Assembly (NCBI RefSeq): GCF_918797505.1 | Contig: NC_092793.1 | Location: forward strand, 80,783,912-80,847,911 | DNA from: Bemisia tabaci | Taxonomy: Eukaryota > Arthropoda > Insecta > Hemiptera > Aleyrodidae | Length of the DNA stretch: 64,000 nt | Direction: 5' to 3' | Part shown: positions 36,038-44,621 of the stretch, piece by piece | Layout of the letters: each line of letters begins with the position of its first letter | Position numbering within the stretch: position 1 is the first letter of the stretch | Notes under the pieces: generated by a model | The model's database searches: none | What the model saw: only the letters and a program-made list of their open reading frames with translations | Told to the model about the DNA's origin: nothing | Program-made: the position numbers and the translations under genes

Positions 36038-37164
36038 TTGTCTCTACTTATTTCTTGTGGAAAATGACTCAAAAATCTCGATGAGTGCATTGGGAATGTC
36101 TGAAATACACTTCTAACTTCACAATCTGCGCGAGAAATATGCGTTTTTAAGCTTCCTTAAAGATAGGAAATTTCCTATGATAATCCAAGGAAAACAGTTT
36201 TTCAATTGTATCACTATAATGGTCGATTCTTTCGATGTGTAACCGGCACCGTGCTTTCCGAGGATATCTCGCCTCTAATTCCAGTGGAAAATTAGCGTTC
36301 CAGTTTCGACGAACATTTCCTCGTGTGCTGGGAGAGCACGTTTCAAATAGAAATCCTGATACGCTCCTTCAACTGAGAGCAGTTTTTTCGGCATTCGGTA
36401 TACATCGTGTTCTTAAAAAGCAGGTGCTCTTCCCCTTTTTTCTAACAGTTCGTAAAATTTTCTATTTTTCGGACGAAGGTGGCAATAGTGAAGGATCGCC
36501 GATCCCCGGAAGGAAAATCACAACCACTTACGAATTCACAAGGAGAGCGGTTGAAAGGCATTGGCGGGCAACTCCCAATTCAGGGACACGGAAATAAATC
36601 GTCTATGGTACCACTTGGTAAATAAAAAATCAGGTAAGCGTAGAAAGGGGGAGGGGGGTGTCTCCGCAGTGGGCGCATGGGATCGGAAGGGAGAGGGATC
36701 GATTCAGGCCCCAGGTTTGAGAAAGCTCCAAGGTGGAAAATGCATATCCCTCTATCGCCAGACGAGACGAGTAACCCCCCCCCCCCCTCATAACCCCCAA
36801 TTTCTCCTCGGAACGGAGCTCCAGCCTCATCGGGGAGCGGCGACAGCAATTTTTCATCGTGGACCCTTCGCCCCCACCGACCAAGACCCTGCGCCCTGGT
36901 CCTCAGTATCCCTCTTTTTCACAGGAAAACAGCCGACCCTGGTCCGCTCACCTCCCCAACGTTTTTCTCGTCATTTATATTTCACAGTATGCCTCGCAAG
37001 TGTTTTAATGGCCCGATGTTTTTTCAAATTAAAACAAGGATGTCTTGCTCAACTACGAGGCTCCTCCCATCCTTCTGCTGTTTCATCTCCTAGCTATTCT
37101 GTTCGTTTGTTTTAGCTTGGTTGTCCATTTTCTTGTGTTCTTTAGTCTAATTTTAGCCTCGCTG
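36038..37164. other. No gene supported upstream of the Robo exon
   Basis: A 184-codon frame (36561-37115) is low-complexity, crosses a 13-base C run (36775-36787) and has competing frames on the other strand, so it is taken as chance. Confidence 0.45.
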
Positions 37165-37484
37165 AAAAAAAAGTTTGGTCGTATGGACCAATGTTTGGTG
37201 TTCCATAACAGCCCAACTAATTCGGTTTGTCAAACTTAATTTTTGGTTTATCGAACCGAGTCGGTTCCTGTAACCGAATTTATGCGGTGAAGTGAGCTGA
37301 CAGAGTTTGGTCATATATGGCGAACGTTCGGCTACACAAACCGAGTTCAGTTTGACAAACTAAGAGTTAAATGTGACCAGTCGATAGTTCAGTTTGACAA
37401 ACCGAAAGTTAAGTTTGACGAACCGAATATTTGGGACAATTTGGAACACCGAGCGTTCGGTTCACATGACCGAACTTTTTTTCT
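37165..37484. mobile_element. TIR element with repeated TTCGGTTTGTCAAAC motifs
   Basis: AAAAAAAGTTTGGTCGTATG and TTTGGTGTTCCA at the left are imperfectly inverted as TGGAACACCGAGCG and CATGACCGAACTTTTTTT at the right. The interior holds at least six motifs of the type TTTGACAAACCGAA in both orientations. Confidence 0.78.
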
Positions 37485-37494
37485 TCGGTGTTGA

Positions 37495-37623
37495 GTTGGA
37501 CGTATTTCTGTCAAACGGAACTATGTGCATTAAGGTATGAGCCCTGAGACCCATAAGAATACATGCATAACAGGGCTCACGTCATAATGCACACAGTTCC
37601 GTTTGACAGAAATACGTACAATT
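37495..37623. mobile_element. Family A hairpin element beside the Robo acceptor
   Basis: Arms GTTGGACGTATTTCTGTCAA and CGGAACTATGTGCATTA, then GAGCCCTG, pair with CAGGGCTCACGTCATAATGC and so on. The arms are about 55 bp with a 20-odd-base loop. It ends 63 bases before the Robo exon. Confidence 0.92.
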
Positions 37624-37668
37624 TGTCGTTGATGCAGTGGTCCAGCGTGAAGCGGATTGATCTGATGA

Positions 37669-37686
37669 TTGAAATGTGTGTTTCAG
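37669..37686 (+). promoter_or_regulatory. Splice acceptor of the Robo Ig1 exon
   Basis: The intron ends GTGTGTTTCAG. The polypyrimidine tract is short and weak, with a possible branch site around CTGATGA at 37662-37668. A hairpin transposon ends only 63 bases upstream, at 37623, so it lies inside the functional 3' end of the intron. Confidence 0.8.
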
Positions 37687-37998
37687 GGATGGACTACAGC
37701 CACTCGCAGGCGCCGCGGATCTCGGAGCACCCGGCGTCGAAGACGGTGACGAAAGGGGAGCCGGTGACGCTCAACTGCAAGGCAGTCGGGAAGCCGGAGC
37801 CCTCGATCGAGTGGTACAAGGACGGGCAACTGGTCAGCTCCTCCGGGCCGCAGCGGATGGTCCTCGACCGCGGAACCTCCCTCTTCTTCCTCTCGACCCG
37901 CTACGGGAAGAAGGACTCCGACAGCGGCGTCTACTGGTGCGTCGCCAAGAACGAGCTCGGACAGGTCACCAGCAACAACGCCACACTTGAAGTTGCAG
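37687..37998 (+). CDS. robo: Internal exon encoding Ig domain 1 of a Roundabout (Robo) axon-guidance receptor
   Basis: This exon encodes one I-set immunoglobulin domain. Seen: 103 complete codons bounded by TTTCAG before 37687 and GTAAGC after 37998. Two bases complete a codon at the start and one base opens a codon at the end, so both introns are phase 1, typical of Ig-domain exons. Counting from the first full codon, the motif PRISEHPASKTV leads into LNCKAVGKPEPSIEWYKDG (Cys30, core Trp42), then SLFFLSTRYGKK and YWCVAKNELG (Cys84), ending NATLEVA. Known: the PRI-EHP start, GKPEP-IEW-KDG, SLFF and the end at LEVA are characteristic of Robo Ig1, the main Slit-binding domain of this single-pass neuronal receptor. 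Codons favour G/C in third position, unlike the AT-rich surroundings. The paralogue (robo1, robo2 or robo3) cannot be decided. No exon for the signal peptide, Ig2-5, FN3, membrane or cytoplasmic parts is recognisable here, so the flanking introns are very long. Upstream in-frame codons from 37563 are intron and transposon, not coding. Confidence 0.93.
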
Positions 37999-38005
37999 GT
38001 AAGCA
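37999..38005 (+). promoter_or_regulatory. Splice donor of the Robo Ig1 exon
   Basis: GCAG/GTAAGC is a near-consensus donor. The coding frame ends after the first base of a codon, as in other Robo genes, where Ig1 ends at LEVA and the next exon opens the Ig1-Ig2 linker. Confidence 0.85.
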
Positions 38006-38561
38006 AACCTCATTTCCACCAGCTTCGCTAAGAGGCCTTTCTGGACACTATCTAAAATCCCCAATTCCCGGGAGCGCAAATTTCCCAAAGCGCTCATTCC
38101 TGGTGGTACAAATTCCTGAAAGCGCAAGAACGGTAGGCAGTATGCGCACAAATCCATCAGCCAAACGTCCAAATTTTAAGTGCAATAGTCTTCATAAAGC
38201 GCAAACCTAAAATAAAAGGCGGATGTAAAGAAATGCGAAGGAGAAAACTCGCTAAGAGGAGGAAGGATGCAAGGAAAGGGAAATGCTTGGATCCAGCATA
38301 GCTGAGTTGTCGAGTTTTTATGACCAAATCCGTCAATTATTATTTAAAACTTATATCATAAACTTACTGTAAACTGATTGAAAATAGAAATTTTGGAAAT
38401 CTTAGATGGAATATGCTTGAAATCTCTGAAACCGCACTACCATGCGCAACCGAATCACTACCACGCCAGAACCAGCGAAAATTGTCATTTTGCGCCTTTG
38501 GGAATTTGTACTTTTGGATGTCCTTGGCCGCTCTAGTATTACACGCACTATTTAAGAGGGG
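37999..38561. other. Intron start after the Robo exon; weak inverted repeat
   Basis: TTGCACTTAAAATTTGGACG-type sequence (inverse of 38160-38185) resembles 38495-38525, suggesting a decayed foldback. No second Robo exon is found. Confidence 0.4.
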
Positions 38562-38816
38562 ATGAATGAGAGGGTCAGTTGCGCTGGTCTCAGAATCATT
38601 TTTTGCTCTGGTGAAAGCAAGGTGGAAGAAACAAAAGGTGTCACTACCGCCGTGGATGACGTCATAAACCGAATTTTTCCAAGTGCGATATCTCGGTTAA
38701 TATTAAATGTAGAAAGTTGCTGTTTGAACGGATTGTATAATTTTTAGCTGATCTACAAGAATCAAGCATCAAAACAAGATTCTGTGACCAGTGCAACTGA
38801 CCCATTGATTCATTGT
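38562..38816. mobile_element. TIR element (about 255 bp)
   Basis: GGGTCAGTTGCGCTGGTCTC-AGAATC is mirrored by GATTCTGTGACCAGTGCAAC-TGACCC, with AT-rich outer extensions (GATGAATGAG, GATTCATTG). Confidence 0.8.
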
Positions 38817-39275
38817 ATATTGAGTGCTCATCAATGCAGTCATTCATCATGAATAATTTCAATGGATCGCATCGCAATGTTTTCTTATTTGGGTCAGCTC
38901 GTGGCTTATTCACACCTCAAATTAGTGAAAACGTCACAGGAGTACTCTCTGAGAATGCCAACTTGGCACCAGATTCCCGCATGTCAAGAGTAATATGAGA
39001 GCGGCCAATAGCAAGTTTTGCGCGGGCCTAAATTGATACCTTCCGCTTTTCGGTCTAAGTTTTTCTCATTTTTTAGAGTGCTCCCGAGAAAGTCAACAGG
39101 TCTCGAAGAAGCGGGGGAAGCGCCGCTGAGAAAATGCATTGGTGCGATTCATATTTAAACTCACGCCGATATCATTGCGCGCTTTTGCCAGATATGATCC
39201 GTCTCTTTTTACTCAATTCAAGTCTCAGTGTATTTTCCAAGAAAGAAAGGCTAAAGTTGAGTTTTGCGCAATCCT

Positions 39276-39350
39276 AATTGGACTACAATTTGCAAGGAAG
39301 AATTACTATTTCTGACTCATTTTATAAACAACATAGGTGCCATCGTGTAA
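39276..39350 (+). repeat. Family G left-end fragment
   Basis: AATTGGACTACAATTTGCAA, TTTCTGACTCATTTTATAAA and CAACATAGGTGCCAT match family G. The right half is missing. Confidence 0.7.
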
Positions 39351-39765
39351 CATAACCTTCCGTGAAATTTCGTGAGAAACACGGTGCCACTGGTTTTCTC
39401 AAAAAAAAAAAAAAAAAAAAAGCCCCAAAACTGTCTCTGAAAAAAAAGCTCTAAAACACCCCCTAAAAAAACTCAAACACTGAAAAAAAGCTCTCAAAGT
39501 CGAGGCCGTGACGAAAGGTACCCTTCACGCTCCAACGAGAGTCCACCTCTAGGTATATTTAATCAAACTCTCCATGCACAGATAGGGTGCAAATACATTA
39601 TCACGGTTGCTTCTTTGTCTGGGGCCTCCAAATCTGGAACAACGGCAAGCCTGGTAATGTATTTACTCCCTGTATAGGCATAGAGAGTTTGACTGATATC
39701 GAGGGAGACTCTCAGGGTAGCTCGAGATATCTCGTCTATTACGGACCCAACGTTAAGAGATTTTT

Positions 39766-39996
39766 TGAGCTTTGGAGTTCATTTCAGAGACAGTCAATGG
39801 AACCATTGTCCGCGAAAGTTTTACAAATGACCAGGTACTTCAATCGCAAATACCTCACATGCTCGGGACAGCAATGGCCCTCTTCGGCCATGATCTTGAT
39901 GTGGCGAGGAAACACATCGTTCCTGCTCAGTCAGTAGATGCTGAGAACGTGGGGATGCCTCGGCAGCGGCGCAGAGATACAACTATTCGTGCTTGA
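39766..39996 (+). pseudogene. Short protein-like ORF fragment, unknown family
   Basis: A frame of 76 codons after a stop at 39763 reads ETVNGTIVRESFTNDQ, then HMLGTAMALFGHDLDVARKH and a basic end. A different frame is open from 39587 to 39937, so the region may hold a frameshifted remnant. An acceptor-like TTCATTTCAG precedes 39788. Its 3' end runs into a directly repeated segment (39967-40091), which suggests a decayed mobile element rather than a host exon. No domain is recognised and chance is a real alternative. Confidence 0.15.
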
Positions 39997-40091
39997 TGGA
40001 TGTCCGTGTTGCATGTGCAAAATTGAAGGCGCGATGGCCCGATGCGTAAACGCTCGATGCTTTGCTCTGCGATCTATGCTGCTAACCGAGC
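39967..40091 (+). repeat. Direct repeat, unit 1 (about 125 bp)
   Basis: CGGCGCAGAGATACAACTAT through GCCCGATGCGTAAACGCTCG to CTGCTAACCGAGC recurs at 40263-40393 with a handful of substitutions and extra CTG triplets. The peptide in one frame contains CPCCMC, but changes between copies do not favour silent sites. Confidence 0.88.
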
Positions 40092-40262
40092 TTTTTATGC
40101 TTCGATTCGGGGAAAAGTTGAAAAAGACGAGGCCGGAGTCAGAAAGTCTCTCCCAACTTTGACTGTGTTGCTCACGTTGCCTTTGAAGTACAACTATAAA
40201 TGAGACCAATGAAAACAAACACAATATAAGAACGTAGCAAAGGAAACGACGCTCCTTGATGA

Positions 40263-40393
40263 CGGCGCAGAGATACAACTATTCGTGCTTGATGGATGTC
40301 CGTGTTGCATGTGCATAATTGAAGGCGCGATGGCCCGATGCGTAAACGATCGATGCTTTGCTCTACGATCTATGCTGCTGCTGCTAGCCGAGC
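40263..40393 (+). repeat. Direct repeat, unit 2
   Basis: Second copy of the 39967 unit, offset 296 bases. It is preceded by AGCAAAGGAAACGACGC, a motif that also occurs at about 40892. Confidence 0.88.
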
Positions 40394-40422
40394 GTTTAAC
40401 CTGGACCCCTCTTTTCACTAAC

Positions 40423-40723
40423 CAGGGTGTCTAGCATCAGGATTTTCCGGATTTCCCCGATATGATTAGGATTTGACGCCAATCAGGATTCAATTCCGAT
40501 TTCATCAGGATTTGAGGAAAAATCGGTCGTAAAATCAGAATTTGAGAAAAGTCGGCCGTTTGATCGGATTTTTTTGTCGAGCTATTGCAGGAATTTTAAT
40601 TTTTTCTCCATATAAAATCAGGATTTGATCTGGATTTGGAAAAATTATGAAATCAGGATTTAGCAGTCAAAAATCAGGATTTCGTCAGGATTTCCCAAAA
40701 TGAGAAAAAAACCAGACACCCTG
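40423..40723. mobile_element. Family F2 element with CTAAC duplication (301 bp)
   Basis: Ends CAGGGTGTCTAGCATCAGGA and CCAGACACCCTG. The interior is dominated by repeated ATCAGGATTT motifs. CTAAC at 40418-40422 and 40724-40728 is a 5-bp target-site duplication. Confidence 0.92.
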
Positions 40724-41307
40724 CTAACTAATTATTTTTTTTTCGACTTTGAGTTTTTGGCAGGAGAAAGTATATAACCAGCGGAAATCAAAAACGTTCT
40801 TTACTTAATTTTCTCGAAAATCTAGGTTGGCTCCCTTCTGATGAACCCGGTCCGAATGAAGCAATGGAAATAAAGCCAAAATGGAAAGAGAGCAAAGGAA
40901 ACGACGCGTTTTGATGAGGGCGCGGCGGGGCGGTGGCAACGAGGCGATTCGGAAGATATTCTATGAATACTGCATCTTGACTGTCACGTGATTGAGCCGC
41001 GCGGTCTCGCGGGAGCCCGAGGAAAAGGCCGACTGTCACTCTCCACGTCACTTAGTCCCTATTTAGCCGCGAGAAAACTTCACGCTTCATCTTGGCAAGC
41101 TAAGAACGATCCTGGCTTAGGGTGAAATTCAATCTGTTGAAAGTCTCCCAGCCCGCGCTGAGTTGCCACGGAAAACCTCTCGCAACTCACCCGAACGCCA
41201 TCCAGGTTTCAAGCCTCCTTCTTGCCCTCCTCCCCGAACAGAGACGGATAGAGATCCTCCACTAGAGATCTGACAGTTTTCATGAGATATAAATGAGCGA
41301 CAACATT

Positions 41308-41559
41308 CTGCCGTGCTAAGGAAAAACGCCGTATGAACATTCGAGAGTTGCCGACTTTCCCTCGATAAAACGTTTATTCTTGAAGAAAGCCATGGATGTT
41401 TTTCCTTGGAATTTTCAGGAAATTTAGGTAAAATTGCGAACAAAATTTTCTGAAAAATTGTAGGAAATACGTTAACAAATTTTCCCGAAAATTCGTGATT
41501 TATTGAATGAAATTTGGCAACACCAGAAGGCTCATCGGCATTTTTCCTTAGCACGACAG
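41308..41559. mobile_element. Family C MITE, copy 6, with CATT duplication
   Basis: CTGCCGTGCTAAGGAAAAAC and TTTTTCCTTAGCACGACAG ends. CATT at 41304-41307 and 41560-41563 is an exact 4-bp duplication. Confidence 0.93.
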
Positions 41560-41618
41560 CATTCACCCCATCTTCCTCCTGAATTTTATTCAACTACGTG
41601 TTGAGCAGGGTACCAAAT

Positions 41619-42173
41619 CGTCCTTCTCCTACGAAAGAACGTAACTCCATTTCTATGTCGCCGAATTTCCCCTCGTAAACTGCATATTAACCAGGATAAT
41701 CTTGAGCATTCTTAACTGAAAATTTCACTGATCCTTCCTCAGACCCCATGCAAAAATCAGGAAAATTTTGGATACTTTGACCAGGGTGTCTACAAGCCCG
41801 GAATTCCCAGAAAGTCCGGTAATAGTACCGATATTTTAAGGACGGCCCGGAAGCTCTGGAAAAGTGCGGTAATAGCGCAAAAATGTCCGGAATTTTTGTC
41901 ATTTTGTCAAAATTTGAGTGAGAAATTCAAATTTTTGAAATGTCTCGAATTTCGTCAAATGAAGGTACTGGAAAAGTACTGAAATTACCCACTGAAGAGA
42001 TACTGGATTTCTTGGAAATGTACTGAAAAAACACTGTAAAAGTACTGATTTTTGGCCAGCCTATTTTAGTAGACACCTTGTTTGACTGGTACATTATATT
42101 ACAATACATTTATTGTTTGAGTTGAAGTGACAAATTTGGAATAGAGTTCCGTTCTTTCGTCCGGGAGACGAGA
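41619..42173. mobile_element. Family N TIR element interrupted by F1
   Basis: TACGAAAGAACGTAACTCCA at the left is the inverse of GGAATAGAGTTCCGTTCTTT-CGTCCG at the right. Removing the F1 insertion leaves about 250 bp. Confidence 0.7.
41782..42080. mobile_element. Family F1 element, copy 2, with TTTGAC duplication (299 bp)
   Basis: CAGGGTGTCTACAAGCCCGG and TTTTAGTAGACACCTTG ends. The interior has degenerate GTCCGG and AAAAGTACTG repeats. TTTGAC at 41776-41781 and 42081-42086 marks the target site. Confidence 0.92.
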
Positions 42174-42175
42174 AA

Positions 42176-42310
42176 GTGGATTACGTTTTGCAACGAGGAA
42201 CTACTGTTTCAAGTTCATTTTAGAATCAACGTATGTGCCTTTACTCTCCATTTACAGATTTGCGCTTTCATGCATTTCCGGAAACTGAAGTTCCTCATTG
42301 CAAAATCCAA
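42176..42310. repeat. Family G MITE, diverged
   Basis: GGATTACGTTTTGCAACGAG, CAACGTATGTGCC and CTGAAGTTCCTCATTGCAAA-ATCC follow the G order. Confidence 0.6.
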
Positions 42311-42761
42311 CATCAACATACTCACTCAATGCACATCGTAGACTCACAATAGGCATACCCTCAAGTTTATAACTATGCTAGCACAATTTTAGTGACTTTG
42401 GAATGTGATTAATTCCTTTTTACCGAACCCGGTGCATGCGCAAATCCGAAATGACCCTTCTAAAGTTTCCGTCGAGTGGATTCTTGCGTTTTCGAGTTAG
42501 TCGAAGATTCGGGTGCTCCGTATGTATTCAAAGCAGTTTTCGTGTTGGGTCAAGCGATGAAGCCGTTTCCCACTGAAAATTCCACAAGGGTCAACGCGTA
42601 TGATTGTTATCTTTGGTTCGACGATGATTGAATTTGAGCGCGACGATCCGAGAAAGGGTCGGGAGATTTCACGGACCCTTATTCCATCTCCTGTTTTTGT
42701 ACTTTATTGAATAAATATTCTTTTTTTTCTTCGTCCTTCAAAACTTTTGTGAGCCTGTACT

Positions 42762-43012
42762 GTGCCGTGCTTAGGAAAAACGCCGTATGAGCCTTCGAGA
42801 GTTGCCAAGTTCTTTCCAATAAGGTGTTTATTTTTACGAGAAGTATACATTTTTTCGCTTGAAATTTTCAGATTATTTAGATATGATTGCGAACGAAACT
42901 CTCTGAAAAACTGGAGGGAGAATATTCACTGATTCTCACTGAAAAATTTTCACTTTATCTGAGGTTTAGCAACAATTGAAGGCCCTTACTGCGTTTTTCG
43001 TCAGCACGGCTG
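42762..43012. mobile_element. Family C MITE, copy 7, with TACT duplication
   Basis: GTGCCGTGCTTAGGAAAAAC and GTTTTTCGTCAGCACGGCTG ends. TACT at 42758-42761 and 43013-43016. Confidence 0.92.
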
Positions 43013-43157
43013 TACTATTGCCTCTGGTTTGAGTTTTTGTCAAATATGTCGTTTTGATGTATTGAGACCTGCACCTTTACATTTTTACTGACAGTTTCTG
43101 CATTTTGACTTCATTTTGAACCTATTGAGGACTATATATAAATTGAGCAATGCAATT

Positions 43158-43279
43158 TCGGAGAAAAAGTTTTTCTCCGCAAGAGATCAGGATTTGGAAA
43201 AATTATGAAATCAGGTTTTTGCAGTAAAAATCTAGGAAAAATCAGGATTTCCCATAACGAAAAAAAACTAGACACTCTG
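43158..43279 (+). repeat. Family F2 right-half fragment
   Basis: ATCAGGATTTGGAAAAATTA, TTTTGCAGTAAAAATC and AAACTAGACACTCTG match the right part of 44168-44459. The left end is absent. Confidence 0.8.
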
Positions 43280-44092
43280 ATAAATCACCGAGACATTTTC
43301 TCGAGTTAGGTTGGCGGTACTTTCATTTTATTAAATAAAATGCACTAGGTCTAGTGATGGCAATTATTCTGTTGGATAATCAAGCGTGATTATTTTACAC
43401 TAAAACGCCACAACGTCCTCAAAACTCGGAGTGAAAGACAGGTGCCGAGTGCAAATAAAAAGCATTCATTGTCGTCCACTCTGAAATCCTGGATTCCACC
43501 TGGCGCGAGTCGCATCTCCGCAACTCTCGACAATCATCCCCTGGAGTGGCCATCAACGGTTGCCTCAAGCCCTTCCTACCCTTCACCTGCCGCGTCCTCC
43601 AACACTCGCAAGTTTTCCCTCGACTCAAAAATCCGCGTTTAATTGTAACCCTCCGATAAGCTTTCAACTTTTTTGCAGTGACACACCGTACTCTGTGGCG
43701 ATCTGGCAACATCGGGGCCGACCCTTGACATACTTTCACTTTTCCTCGCAATCGGGAAAACGGCAGAATATCTCGAGTGTCTCTTGCTTTTACTCTCCTC
43801 CGTGCTCGTGCTTTGTAAAACAATCAGGGAAAAGACTCTCATTTGTTTTTAAATATTTGCATCCGTGTAGCTCTCTCTTGTCGCTTTTAAGTGTGGCTTG
43901 TAGCTTCAGCGCACGTACTCGTGAGCTTAGAGTGTTGTTTTTTTTCCCCTTTCGCATGTTTTGCATACATGGCCGTTGTTAGGACTGTCCTTGTAGTGTG
44001 CCCCTCTCACTATCAGACACATGCAAGTGTCCAAAAGTAGATAACATTGAGAGGTTCACTTTCTGTCTCTTCGGTTGACAACTGTCACAGCG

Positions 44093-44621
44093 CACAGTGG
44101 ATCGAGTTAATAGAGTTCGGACAAAATTTGGTAACTTTAAACGCTTTTAACTCCGTTTCTGCAAAAACAAAGTGTCTAGCATCAAGATTTTCCCAATTCT
44201 ATCAGGATTTAAGGTCAATCAGGATTTAATCTCGATTTCATCAGGTTTTGAGAAAAAATCGCGGTCGTAAAATCAGGATTTTAGAAAAGTCGGCCGTCCA
44301 ATCGGATTTCGTTATCGAGCTATTTTTGTGAAGTTACATTCGCCTTGCGAAGAAAAACTTTTCCTCCGCAAAAGATCACGATTTGGAAAAATTATGAAAT
44401 CAGGATTTTGCAGTAAAAAATCAGGATTTCCCCAAATGAAAAAAAAAATAGACAACCTGAATAAAATTTGAGGTTCTAGAAGTGGTTTCATTGGTTTTCT
44501 CGTTAAACTTTCTTGTGAAAGCACTTCTTGAAATTTAAAATGCGACGGAAGAAACAACAAAATTTTCAGTTTCAGTCAAATATTTCATGTCCGACCTCTC
44601 TCTTCCATTCGACCCACTGTG
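44093..44621. mobile_element. Family D MITE, copy 3, interrupted by F2
   Basis: CACAGTGGATCGAGTTAATA and TCGACCCACTGTG ends. CAGCG at 44088-44092 and 44622-44626 is an exact 5-bp duplication. Without the nested 292-bp element the length is about 237 bp, as in the other D copies. Confidence 0.92.
44168..44459. mobile_element. Family F2 element nested in family D
   Basis: AAAGTGTCTAGCATCAAGAT at the left and AATAGACAACCTG at the right, full of ATCAGGATTT motifs. It aligns with 40423-40723. Confidence 0.88.

Noticed and set aside
36561..37115. 184-codon plus-strand ORF upstream of the Robo exon
   Set aside because: Crosses a 13-base C run, is proline and serine-rich low-complexity, and competes with open minus-strand frames. 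No domain.
37563..37686. Upstream in-frame extension of the Robo Ig1 frame from an ATG
   Set aside because: It begins inside the family A hairpin and crosses a clear AG acceptor. Robo homology starts only after 37687.
41129..41593. 154-codon minus-strand ORF
   Set aside because: It runs through family C copy 6, so the frame is element sequence.
43419..43982. Overlapping ORFs of 134-140 codons on both strands
   Set aside because: Mutually overlapping frames with no domain or splice context, so chance is the simplest reading.
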